Assembly (NCBI RefSeq): GCF_963676685.1
Contig: NC_092355.1
Span: 63,647,613-63,711,612, forward strand
DNA from: Mytilus edulis
Taxonomy: Eukaryota > Mollusca > Bivalvia > Mytilida > Mytilidae
Direction of reading: 5' to 3'
DNA: 64,000 bases
The notes beneath the pieces are model-generated. The model saw only the letters and a list, made by a program, of their open reading frames with translations. It had not been told where the DNA came from and did not search any database. Positions 42,761 to 53,570 of the stretch are shown one piece after another. The stretch's first letter is position 1. Every line of letters starts with the position of its first letter. Position numbers and translations under genes: made by a program.

Positions 42761-43579
42761 TTTTTAAAGTGATCTCAAAACAGAATGAAAACCATGATTT
42801 GATTTTGACAACCTATGGAGACTTGCATGGAAACTTCCTTCGCCTTTTGAACAGATAACTTGGGTACACAATGTTTCGTTAATACTTCGATGTATATGTT
42901 TTAAATTCTTATAAAAGGGCAGTGTAATGGGCTATTTTATATGTATATATCATTAAGGAATGAACAGGGGTGTTGTTGTGTTTTTGCCTCGAATGTAGGA
43001 TTTCTTTTTAAACCTTCCTGGTGGAGTCGGTAATTGAAACGGATATTTGCTGATTATCTCTCAAACATGTGACATCTCGATTTTTAGTTTTTTTTTCTTT
43101 ATTTGTCCCATGAACTAAAACCAGCGTTTCAATCTAGTGCAAACAAGGAGAGCTTCATATCAAATCATGATGTTTACTTTTATAAGTCTTGTGGTCTTGA
43201 GTGCAGGATATAGTACATGCGGTATTATCCCGATATCACAATAGCATGAGCTCGAATACCGGCAAAGGAAGAATGATTTGCCTCCGCAAATTTGCAGATT
43301 TAACAATGTTGTGTTGATATTTTCCGTGAATATAATATATGCTTTCAGCCGTATGTAACCTTCACTGATGATCCAATGGATGGATAAATCGTAGTATGTT
43401 ACTTGTTTAGTTTACCTTTACGATATATATTTAGTTTATCTGTAATGAATTCCATCTGCATGCCTAATATATCATGTACTGTTTTCAACGCTAGATTCTA
43501 CTGACGTGAAAAAGTAACACTAGGCTACCGAAAGTTGAACTGTTAGTTAAGTCTAGGTGACCGAGTGGTATAGAGGGTC
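42761..43579. other. Intergenic stretch, nothing recognised
   Basis: No coding frame. A tRNA-like GTGACCGAGTGG lies near 43557 but lacks a B box (see rejected items). Confidence 0.4.
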
Positions 43580-43850
43580 AAAACCATGTACAAAGTTCCT
43601 CGCATTGGAAAGAGTTTGAAACATCTTTTACACCAACAACATATCTCTCCTGTATTGGAATTGATGATATTGCTTTTTTCACATACAAACCCTGCTAGAA
43701 GACAATAGGCTTTATGAAATATCAAAAGACAATCACGACTATGTATACGTAGTTGTCAACAAAAAGGGGTATGTAGGATGACACCAGATTGAACATTTAC
43801 CGATATAGTCGTGAACGAAATGAAAACCGTAACCTCTTCAGGATATTATT
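43580..43850 (+). pseudogene. Decayed C-terminal relic of a further TRIM-like paralog
   Basis: Reads, with several frame breaks, the order of the family C-terminus: ACCATGTACAAAGTTCCTCG (cf. the P-W-C-I-S-L-D blade of gene 4); TGTATTGGAATTGATGATAT; TTCACATACAAACCCTGC (FTYKP-); GACTATGTATACGTAGTTGT (DYVYVVV); ATGACACCAGATTGAACATT (R-PDGTF with Gly to stop); GATATAGTCGTGAACG (DIVVNE). At least two stops and two frameshifts are present. It shows that the cluster once had another copy or partial copy between genes 3 and 4. Nothing N-terminal to it is recognisable. Confidence 0.75.
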
Positions 43851-44741
43851 TTTGACACCTGTATAGATATAATTTGAGACAACTTTTTCTAGTTGTATTC
43901 TATTTTCCGAATTTAATTGTGTTGAATTTCTATTAGGAAAGAAATACACAAGTCGTAGATGCATGAATTTTTATTAGTTGTAAGTGACTTTTATCTAGGT
44001 GTTAGTAACTTCGAGAAATCTCATCTTTGTGATGGGGATAAAATACATTGCCTTTGTTTTTGTTAGATGTTTTTTCTGCTTTCTTCGTTTTGATGAGGTA
44101 AGCCATTTTCAGCTGATTTTTTTATAGATTGTTCTTAAGTTGAACTGTTACACAATTGCTCTACAGTATGAACAATAAAACAATACCAAAAGTATGTCTT
44201 ATATATTGGTGCCATTACTTTAACTATAGTTTATGAACTTATGATGAATTAGAAAAAAGTCCCAAATTTAAGATAAATATAATAATGCCAATTTGCTCTA
44301 CTTAATAAGTAGACAATTAACAATTAAGCCAAATTTTTCACCTTTAATCGTCATATTTATCAGTATCAACTATTTTATGATTAGTTTTAAGATAGTAAAG
44401 TATGAATGCTGTTATATAAATAATAAGATTACAGTAAACATAACACAGTTTTATCAGATAATTATTAGAAAATTATTTGAACTGAAATATCAAGTAGTGA
44501 AATATTAAGTGTGTTACTCAAATTTCAATCCGGGTATTTATAATGTATTTATTTATAACCAAATTTCAAACCTAGTTTTTGAGAAAAAAAAAACCAACTA
44601 TATCTTCAGTCGTCGATTTTGTTTGGTCACTTTTCGAGGTTTTTAAACATCAATAACTATGTCAAAACTCTACTGAATTTTCTAAATGTTGGAGAGGGTT
44701 CATTTGATCTTGACATATTTTTCATGGCAAATATTTCGTAG
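43851..44741. other. Intergenic stretch, nothing certain
   Basis: A short inverted family B tail may lie at about 44120-44170 (TTGTTCTTAAGTTGAACTGT). Nothing else was recognised. Confidence 0.4.
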
Positions 44742-45703
44742 TTAAGGTAACACGATACCGAATGACGTTACGCCATGAGTTATCGTTCCTGACGTTATCG
44801 AATAACGTTCACACATATCAGCCAATGCAGCGGGTTTTGTGTGACATTTTTAACGGTAACTTTCCATAGATGCAGAGTGCCGAGTGTTTTGATGCAATAC
44901 GTAGCGGTTATTTGACATAGATTGTTTTATCGTTTTCCGGCAATCAGTCTGCTCATTGTTAATCTTTAAAAAGTATTACTTTACTTTTTAAATATTTTTT
45001 TTCTTTAATATTTAAGCATCTGCACGCTTTATCTATATATGTTCTTATGCATAACAGACACAGTTTTATCACTTTATTTTTATTCTTGGTATAGATATAG
45101 GAAGATGTGGTGTGAGTGCCAGTGAGACAACTCTCCATCCAAATAACAATTTATAAAAGTAAAGCTTGGTTTATTTTTGCAATAAGTACTTATTCATGAT
45201 TCACGCCGTATTCCCATGAAATTTTGTTTTGAAAGTAGAAATCTAATTTATAGAAGCTTAGGATGATGTGTGAAAAAACGGGTAATTTTACAACTATTAA
45301 TTCGTTTTAAAATGGTCATTAAAACACCGCTCGGACAAAATTGAAATTTATTTGGATGAGAATACGGATATAATTAGGGGGAAAAGCACAATACAAGCAG
45401 ACGTTGAAAATCATACAGAAAATAGTTTGTTTGTATGGAATGTAAAAAAGTGGTTATTTAGTCGAATAACTTTTCCTGTGTTCCATGTGTAAACAGTCTC
45501 TAAAATTCATTGGTCTGTACAGAGTAAATTCGATATAGTTTTGGAAATATTTTAAAATACAGTGCCAGCTTTGTAATCGTATAAACCAGGTCTACTCAGG
45601 ACGGACAGCAACATCGGAATGAAGCATTAGAAAGTTAGCGAAGGCTGAGAAATACATTGGCACTTGATTCGGCAGAAATAAAATAACAAAATTCAGGTTC
45701 CGT

Positions 45704-45786
45704 TACAGTCTGAATAAAGCCAGCCCCGAGTATCCACTTGCGTCTACAAACGCAAATTGATAGTTGGGGCTGGCTGTAGTCAGACC
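45704..45786. mobile_element. 83-bp hairpin element with 8-bp flanking duplication
   Basis: AGCCAGCCCC (45718-45727) pairs with GGGGCTGGCT (45766-45775); weaker pairing continues outward (CAGTCTGAATAA with GTAGTCAGAC). The flanks carry GGTTCCGT on both sides (45696-45703 and 45787-45794). It appears to be a minimal fold-back transposon. Confidence 0.65.
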
Positions 45787-47415
45787 GGTTCCGTGTTCCC
45801 TGATTCCGTTATAATTTTTTTCTCGAAATTTACATGCAAACGACTGACTTTTTATTATTCAAACGGCAAGAGACTGTAAAAAAAAACTAGATCTTGAAAT
45901 CATTTAGATTTTATATTCGCGTTAATTTACGCTTGCATGGGTATTCGGTGTTTTTTTAGTTTTGAGTTGGAAATAATGTACATGTACAAGTTGGGAGACA
46001 AAACGACTGAAAGAAAATTAAAGTTACCTTTTAGGGCTCTGAGGGTCATATTGCTCGCATACTAGGCGTCGGAAAAGGCCCGGAAAGTTTCTTTCTTAAA
46101 ATTAGTTTTTAGAACAAGTAAACAAGTATATACATATACATGTATAGCGTCAGTTAAAATTTTTCCGACCATCATCGCGGATGCCCTGCCTCTATTGCAA
46201 AACCTACCTATTGTATTTATTGTTAACTTGTTCTCGTCCTGAACATGCATGAAATATTTTCCACTGGACTTTAACCAACCAATAATCAAAGCAATCAATC
46301 CTATAATTTACACCCGTCACTTGGAACTTTAGTTGTTAAAATCTAAATCATTGCCTCTAATTTTTTCAAAAAATTCGACAAAGTTTAAACGCAGACCGCG
46401 AGGAAGACCAAAATTGAACAGTTACGCAAAACTAAATATTTACATTACCGCTTGCTCATTATGGACGTGGGGTAAAATGAGACTTTATTTGTAAAAGTAC
46501 AAGTACAAATAAAAAAAAAAAATTGTGTACATGTACATGTTATTTGCACAAAAGTTGGCTGATAGAATGATAAATGGAGATATGTGATATGCAATTTATA
46601 AGATAGCAACAGCTGGGCATTAATTAAACGACATCAACACCTTGAAGACATCAAGAAAATCGTGACTAATGCTAATTGGAATAGTATCTTTACACTTCTT
46701 ATTTGTAGTTTTAGTAAACGTTGGAAAATTTTGAGTATGTGTAGTATAATTGTCACAGTAACATTTCAGTCTCTTGGTAAATATTAGTTTATGTCTTAAA
46801 ACTTTTGCTCTTCTCTAGAAAATTCAAACCATAATGAAATATAAGGAGATGCGGTAACATTTCCAATTAATCAACTTTCCACCAAAGATGAAATGACGGA
46901 AATGCTAGCTTTCTTACATTGCTACTACATTTCAGATCTCCAAATTACCATTCCATTATATGAACTGCATATTCAAACATATGCATTGTCACCAAATTAC
47001 TTATAGAGCACGTATCATCATATTGTTTAACATTTGTCCGTTCGAACGTTAATCCCGCACTTGGTATATATAGGGTTAATTCGGCTAATTATTTAGGACT
47101 ACAGTCGTTTTGCTTCAGCTTTAAAACTATGTACCTGGTGTTACTACTCATATTATAGGTGCGCATATCGTCTGGATTTTCTTTTTTGTTTCATGACAGG
47201 TTGCTGGATTAGGCATTTTGATAAAATACAAAGGCACACAGAGTACAGACTCCGGCTTACATCTGATACAGGTTGAATTTCAAGCTGGAACTTTTAAATT
47301 TCGCAGTTGTTTTACTTATATAAAGAATGCATATATGATCTCAAGATTTGTCATGTAAATAATTTTTCACAAATGACAGAATGTTGAAATTTGTGAAATT
47401 TTGCATACAGTTTGC

Positions 47416-47506
47416 TAACCCGAATAATTCAGTCCCTCCCCGTAATCGATCTCTCCTACTTACTTAATGTAGTAAGCGGAATATAACGACTGAATTATTC
47501 GGGTTA
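47416..47506. mobile_element. 91-bp hairpin element with 9-bp flanking duplication
   Basis: TAACCCGAATAATTCAGTC at the left pairs perfectly with GACTGAATTATTCGGGTTA at the right (19 bp). ACAGTTTGC flanks both ends (47407-47415 and 47507-47515). A 9-bp duplication suggests Mutator-type integration. Confidence 0.82.
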
Positions 47507-48867
47507 ACAGTTTGCAAGGTTTGTCCGACTTGCTGAGCAAACAAGTAACACATTTACACCACGCAGAGTACACTATACAACATGTATTGTATGTACCAAG
47601 TCAAGAATATGACAGCTGTTTATCATTCTTTTGATGTTTTTCAGCTTTTGATTTCGTAATTTGATAATGGATTTTTTCGTTTTCAATTTTTCTTGGAGTT
47701 TTGTTATTTTATTTTTTGTAATGTGTATTTCATCAGGATCATTATTTTTCCTCATAATTTTCACAAATAACAGAATGTTTAATCTTTTTTGACTGGTGCA
47801 TCAAATGTGTCTTTTATAAACAACTGTTTTCAAAATTGTATTGTATCGTCCCGAACATGCATGAACTATTTGCCACTGAATGTTAAACAACCATCAAACC
47901 GAGCAATTAAAAAACTGTTAAATGAATCAAATTTTTTAAAATACTATATTTCTTCATCACGGGATGCAGTGATGATACCACCATTGTCTACTATGATGGC
48001 GTTAAAAATCAGTAATTCGGATGAATCTCATGTGAAATGTTTCATTTAATTTTCACGTAAACTTAACTAAAATCTGAAGGTATTCTTTATGGTTTTAATC
48101 AAATTTTAGAACAAAGATATAATTTAAATAATTTTATTTCAAATATTTACGTGAATTTAACGTGTACAAAATTCCGGTGATTTATGCATGAACTATTATC
48201 ATAAAATTCACATGGAACCTGTTCACGCAAGTTTCAAGTATATGCTCGTTTGATGTGAAAATCAGACGATATTAATATTAATTCATATGAGTGAAATTCC
48301 ATGTGCAGGACGAAATAAAATTATATCTGATTCAGTAGAATTCTATATTGCATTACTAGGAACTTTACGACAATCGACAGGGGAAATGAAAATAAAATAT
48401 ACTCATTCAGATCCTGACACATATTTTTTTCTCCATTTCTCTGAGAAGGAATAACGTTATATTCCGTACACCATAACGTCACACGTTTTTGGTCAAATTC
48501 TAGGCCTATCGATCAACTTTGAAGCCATTTATTTCAAAAACAAGGATGGTGACATATGAGTTTCTATACGTGTATGGATTCACTATGCAATTCTGAATAT
48601 TATGTTAGTTTTTTGTTTTTCTCCGTATATAAGAAAATAGCCATCCATTCGAAAATCTAAAAAGGTAAGCCGAAAAAAAGGCATTTCCCCTATATACCTA
48701 AGTAAATTTGTCGCCAAAATTGACGTTTTCCTATGAAAATTACAAAAAAACAAAAATGGTGACCCCCATTTTTTATTACATATTCCGATGTAACTCGATT
48801 CAAAGTACACGTATGCCAAAAATTTTGGAAATCGGGAGATATGCCATTCGGTATCGTGTTACCTTAA

Positions 48868-49394
48868 GGTCTGTTTCTTAGCTACTTTAAGCTGAACTAT
48901 TTGGTATATGAAATTACAGTTCGGGGTTTCTTCTTAATATTGCAAAGGCTTCAAAATTGAAATCACGAATGGAATCATACGATCAACAAAATGTCAACAG
49001 GTTCTAAATGAAAATATGATAAACTCTGAAACTATATTATGTTTTGAGGTTGATCACTGTTGAAGTTGGTAAGTATACGTATTTGTATAAAATATTCTGT
49101 CATGTAACTGAATGTATTGCTTTTTTTTATATTCAACGGAATAGGGAACATATTTCAACAATCTGCTTGATATGCTGGGTAATCTTATACATCATACCTC
49201 AAAACCAATTATTTTGCATTTTTTTTATAATTTATAAACTCATATGTTCAACTGGTGTTGAATCGTATTTCAATTCTGCTTCCAAATATTAATTGCCTTT
49301 GAGGTTTTCCATATCATCGTACATACATTAAATTGTTTACATATAGATTATTGGGCAAACAAAGGCTTTTGGAAAGCTACTGTTTGGGGTTTGA
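48868..49394. other. Upstream region of TRIM-like gene 4, nothing recognised
   Basis: AT-rich sequence between the TTAA element and the leader exon of gene 4. No repeat family or coding frame was recognised. Confidence 0.4.
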
Positions 49395-49484
49395 AATATT
49401 CGATCAGGTGATCAGGTGATCATATTGTTGTTAGATACGTATAAACCTTCCGGGTAGCCATTTTTGAAGCAAGAATAAATTGAG
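49395..49484 (+). promoter_or_regulatory. Putative promoter and noncoding leader exon of TRIM-like gene 4
   Basis: AATATTCGATCAGGTGATC (49395-49413) followed immediately by another AGGTGATC, giving three GATC half-sites in a row; TATAAA at 49440-49445; CCTTCCGGGTAGCCATTTTT; AATAAATTGAG with the donor GTATGTT at 49485. It is closely similar to the block before gene 2. The nearest downstream coding exon is gene 4 at 54228, so the leader intron would be 4.74 kb. Confidence 0.7.
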
Positions 49485-50407
49485 GTATGTTGATGTTGGA
49501 ATTGGTTGTAAACACTAACAACACTAGATGAACGGTATCGTAAATGTTCATTTTCTATACATAAAAAAATGCATTTCATCCTATACAATCTCAATAATTG
49601 TCTTTATGTATTTATACATTTCCACTAACCAAAATGTGCTTAGCTTTAATCTTTCCATGAATGGTTATCGAATTTGAGAAAACATATGTTGCACTAATGT
49701 ATGATAACTACAAAACACAACCACAGAAATGTCATCTTAGAAAATAAAATAGAACTCTCACAAAGGTCATCAAACACTTATGTTGAAATCGAATGGATTG
49801 TAACCTTATGACCTAGAACGTAATAAATTCGGTTTGGTATTTGTCTCTAGTACAGCGTGCATACCAGATTAATATATTATCGTTGTAATTATGCTTTAAG
49901 TTTACCATAGGACATGTAGTTCTCCATCATCGTTAATTGTTATTCTATTCTTGCTATCATTAGTTGTATTTAGTATGAGAATTTTGTAATTGCTAATCTA
50001 ATCTTTTGGTTTTTATATTTTAAAAAGCCAACGACATAATACACATGATACATACACAATGATCAAACCTGATTTGACAATTATTCGTGTTTAAACTATT
50101 TTATCCTACTCCTTTCTATTATTCAGAGAAGCCAAGGTGGGACACAAAAGGTAATAAAATATCATTGCAATGCAATTCTATTGAAGTGTCAGCCTATATT
50201 CGAAAAAAATGTAAAATTAATCACTTAATTCAGCAATGTGAAAATCAAAACATCAATTAAAATAATTATTACTTATTCTTTATTTGCAAAACAAACAAAA
50301 ACCAATTTTGGTCATAACAAATAATAGTCAAAACAAACATAAGAAAACTCGACAATAATATAATATATGTTTAAAACAGTTATTGATCTCCTTTCCTCTG
50401 TTATAAT
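49485..50407 (+). other. Leader intron of TRIM-like gene 4, left part
   Basis: Begins GTATGTTGATGTTGGAATTG. No inserted gene is recognised in this part; the rest of the intron is filled with the retroelement relics and repeats listed next. Confidence 0.45.
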
Positions 50408-50760
50408 GACTCTTTAAATGGTGTTGATAGATTTAGCATAATCACGAGTTTATCAGTTAAGTTAAGTGTATTAAAATTGACATATTGTTGTATATAATAT
50501 TTTAGGAAGATTTCTCTTTTATTTTTATTAATTTTACAATTGAAGAAAAAATGGAATTCATCATCTAAGATATTACATATTTTACATTTTTTTTCGTTTC
50601 TTTTGTATTTTTGTATATCGTCCGGTTGCTATTAAAAGACAATGGTCGCTTATTCTAAATTTGGTTAACATTTTTCTTGTTTCTTTTTTTTGGGTGTGAT
50701 AGGTAGTATTCCATTTGGTCAGTTATATTTTATTTCTCGATTAATTCGATATTTTAAAAG
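50408..50760 (-). pseudogene. LINE C-terminal relic on the minus strand
   Basis: The minus strand reads LTKFRISDHCLLIATGRYTK, then, after a frameshift near 50590, KCKICNILDDEFHFFFNCKI, then YIQQYVNFNTLNLTDKLVIM and FKESL. The C-x2-C-x7-H-x4-C knuckle after an R-S-H-xL-xE/A-xGRY block is the 3' end of L1/Jockey-type LINE ORF2. The frameshift and lack of upstream domains make it a relic. Confidence 0.75.
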
Positions 50761-50984
50761 GAACAGAATAAACTTGAGACTCCTCGAGCTAAAACCACCT
50801 CTTAAGATGAGATTTGGTAATTTATTTCCCGTCCGTCTCCACTTTAAACAATCATGAACTTATGTTTATGCTGTATTTTGTTTCTTGTCGCATAGTGTTG
50901 TTATTTGTGCGGCATTATTAACATTGTCGTATAAGAGGGATGTTTGGCTAGCCATAAAACCAGATTCAGTCCCCAATTTCTTCC

Positions 50985-51085
50985 AAAAATGTACCAAGTC
51001 AAGAATATGGTAGTTGTTATCTTCTGTTCGTTACTGTCTATGTTGGCGTTTGCTTTTGTTCAAGTTAAGTATTCCTGTTATTCCT
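50985..51085 (-). repeat. Repeat family C, inverted fragment
   Basis: TACCAAGTCAAGAATATGGT and GTTGTTATCTTCTGTTCGTT are reverse complements of family C landmarks; a related fragment is at 47585-47760. Confidence 0.6.
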
Positions 51086-51310
51086 CTTATAGTTGATGTG
51101 TTTTTCCCGGTTCAAGTGTGTGTAACTCGGATTCATTTTTGCTTAATCGAATTATAAATAATGAGCAGCGGTACACTACTATTGTCTGTATTGTTAAAAA
51201 ATGTGCAATCGTTTCATGTCAAAATTATACAACATTACCTTTTATTGTTTAACATTGTTTTATTGTGTAAACCGTACTACTACGAGTGTCTTGTTAAATG
51301 AGCACTCCTC

Positions 51311-51840
51311 ATGTTATCCCACATACAAAACATATCATTTGACAAGGATGAGATTATGGCGAATCATAAGTTATTCATAGCTTCAATGAACATTACTTTT
51401 AGCAGCAAATCTAAAGTCTTACCTTGTTTGTATCGAATAACTATGGTTCACAAATTCCTTACGAAAAACGGTACATTACCAACTTATCTGCATGTTCTAC
51501 AAAGGAATTGTCCAATAGATTGACAAAAAAACTGTCTGCAGTGAACGGAAAACTTCAAAAATACTATAAAACTATATACTCGCGTAGTGGTTTAACCATA
51601 CGTGGATTTGTTAATAAAAAAAAAAACCTCAAACTAATTTCTAGATAACTTTAAAATTGCGACCCTTTTCTGAAATTTATTCTTTTGATTTTCCCCGCCT
51701 TTATACCACCATTCCCTACGTGACATTGAAAAAATCGTCTAAAAGAAATAAACCACAATGATTTTCAATATAAAAATGGTAGCATACGCTGTAAATACTA
51801 TTTTGTGATACCATATAGCATATTTTGTTAATAATCGTGT
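51311..51840 (+). pseudogene. Reverse transcriptase relic of the 11.2-kb retroelement family (N-terminal region)
   Basis: Two frames carry pieces of one protein: SSKSKVLPCLYRITMVHKF (the LPxLYWLPKLHK region), then YEKRYITNLSACSTKELSNR and KLSAVNGKLQKYYKTIYSRS, then about 51685-51735 FDFPRLYTTIPYVTLKK, the motif A region normally DFSTLYT. This is the part of the RT upstream of GIPMGSNCAP, missing in the copy at 11218. Frameshifts near 51475 and 51660 and later stops show that it is dead. Located in the leader intron of gene 4. Confidence 0.72.
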
Positions 51841-52099
51841 TATAGCGTTGACTGTTCTTTTATTTGACTTTTTATATTTTTATCCTTCATTGTTTATATC
51901 CTTTTGGCGTGGCTCAGTATAGAAGAATAATGGTCTTTTTGTTTCTGATATTGACTTTATCAGCAAGAATATCAAGCGAGTCCGTTTTAAATTTTCCCTG
52001 GATTTTTTTTGTTATTTTACTTTTTGAATATTTTACCGCAATTGTTCTCAGAAGTACATTGTACAAAGGTTGAGCCTTTTCAATTGATCTTTATAGTTT

Positions 52100-52382
52100 G
52101 TTCTTATGTTGTACTGTTACACAACTGTCCCAGGTAAGGGGAGGATTGAGTGCCAACAAACTAGTTTAACTCCGTCACATTCTGTATGTGTCGGTACCAA
52201 GTCAGGAGCCTGTAATTCAGTGGTTGACGTTTTTTGCTGTATAACATTTGTGTTATTCGTTCACTATTTTGTACATAAATTAGGCCATTAGTTTTCTTGT
52301 TTGCATTGTTTTCATTTGTCATTTCGTGGCCTTTAATAGCTCATTATGCAGTATGGGCTTTACTAATTGTTGAAAGCCGTAC
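52100..52382 (-). repeat. Repeat family B, inverted, left half (interrupted)
   Basis: CTGTCCCAGGTAAGGGGAGG, CAAGTCAGGAGCCTGTAATT, TAGTTTTCTTGTTTGCATTG, ATGCAGTATGGGCTTTACT and GTTGAAAGCCGTAC are the reverse complement of family B. The copy is split by the element at 52383-53507 and resumes at 53508. Confidence 0.82.
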
Positions 52383-53507
52383 CAGGGGTGTGGAAATGCT
52401 ATGCCCGACTCGCCCGACTCGTACATTTGAACAACCGGACAAGTAATAATTTATGTCTTGGTTGCCCGTGGACAAGTAAAAATATATACAAGACAAAGTT
52501 CTAATCCAGCAAAAACATAAAATTAATTTCAAAACGTATAAAGATGTTTAATTTATGTAAAATAAACCAATGTTCAGCAAGTAAAAACATCAATGTTCAT
52601 GACGATAAATATTACATGATACCGGAAATAGATCGATTACCAAAATAAATAAAAATAAGTATGCGAACCCGAGTCGCGTAACATTGCATTGTCTTTGTCC
52701 ATTGACCCGGGATCGTCGATTAGGTTCTGTCCATCATTTACCGGAAGTGTCATTTCTTTAAATTATGTATCGAGATTCAGATTGATAAATACTTAATAAA
52801 AAGGTGGGCAAGGAAGACAAAAAGAGTCATGAGTCGAGTAGAAAACCTTAAATGCAAATGGAGGACACAGAGTATTTAAAAAAAAGGGAGCGAGAATTTC
52901 AGACATCATGGATATTAGATTGGCCCTGGCTATCTATGGAAATTCGGAAAATAAATTAAGTTTTTGTCTTATTTATAGATGACGTCTTATGTATAGATGA
53001 AAGGTCAACATTATTTGTTGTCAAAGTGGAAAATAAAAGGGACGCTTTAATTGACCATAAAGACAATAATAAATAATCAAGAAAAAGCAAGTGTGTCAGT
53101 TGAGAGAAACACCACAAAATCAATAGTTTATCTATTGTTTAGTTTACATTTCTTCAATCACTGTCCTCAAATTTAGAATGTACCTACTGGCTACAATTTT
53201 TATTCAAAAACTGCTGCAAAATTATCCGTTACATGTCATTTCATTGGTTGGTTTGCTGTTAGGTTTCTGTCCCATTGATGTCAACCCATTTCCTACTTTC
53301 CTAATTTTTTACACATATAAACAAATAGATTTCATTTGTTTGTGATGCACAACAGTGCTTAAAGTAAGAATCATATATTAGTTAACAAGAAATACTTCAA
53401 TATTTATTGGGATCATCAGGGCAAGTAAAAAAATTTCCGGACAAGTAAAATTTTAGGTTTCACTTGCCCGGGGACAAGTGCTCACAACAATTATTTCCAC
53501 ACCCCTG
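52383..53507. mobile_element. 1.1-kb hAT-like element with CAGGGGTGTGGAAAT ends
   Basis: The left end CAGGGGTGTGGAAAT pairs with the right end ATTTCCACACCCCTG. Subterminal direct copies of GGACAAGTAA lie near both ends (about 52437, 52473, 53431), with CTTGCCCGGGGACAAG near the right. The target duplication is CGTAC (52378-52382 and 53508-53512), confirmed because the uninterrupted family B copies have one CCGTACGG at that place. No transposase frame; non-autonomous. The CAGGGGTG ends suggest hAT; a 5-bp duplication fits only some hAT groups. Confidence 0.87.
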
Positions 53508-53570
53508 CGTACGGTGACCTATAGTTCTTAATTTTTGTGTCAATTGGTCTCTTGCGGATGTTGCCTCATT
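53508..53570 (-). repeat. Repeat family B, inverted, right half
   Basis: CGTACGGTGACCTATAGTTC and TGTCAATTGGTCTCTTGCGG continue the copy left at 52382. Confidence 0.8.

Larger units (their letters stand above)
44742..48867. mobile_element. 4.1-kb TTAA-flanked terminal-inverted-repeat element
   Basis: Left boundary TTAAGGTAACACGATACCG; right boundary CGGTATCGTGTTACCTTAA. The perfect inverted match is 19 bp plus the TTAA on each side. The interior has no intact transposase. It contains smaller insertions: hairpins at 45704-45786 and 47416-47506, a family B head (about 45100-45140), an inverted family C piece (about 47585-47760), and two copies of a GAACATGCATGAA...TTTGCCACT-type repeat (about 46235-46290, inferred from CCTGAACATGCATGAAATAT, and about 47850-47905). 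It is thus either an old non-autonomous element or a pair of shorter elements that captured the intervening DNA. Confidence 0.75.

Noticed and set aside
43549-43580. tRNA-like A box (GTGACCGAGTGGTATAGAGG)
   Set aside because: No B box (GGTTCGA-type), no anticodon arm and no acceptor pairing downstream. At most a worn head of a tRNA-derived SINE.
46062-46298. Minus-strand ORF of 78 codons
   Set aside because: It covers a dispersed repeat (CCTGAACATGCATGAAATAT) also seen near 47850; no protein family resemblance.
47573-47764. Lys-rich minus-strand ORF resembling a coiled coil
   Set aside because: It is the translation of an inverted family C repeat and adjacent AT-rich DNA; the same repeat elsewhere is not open.
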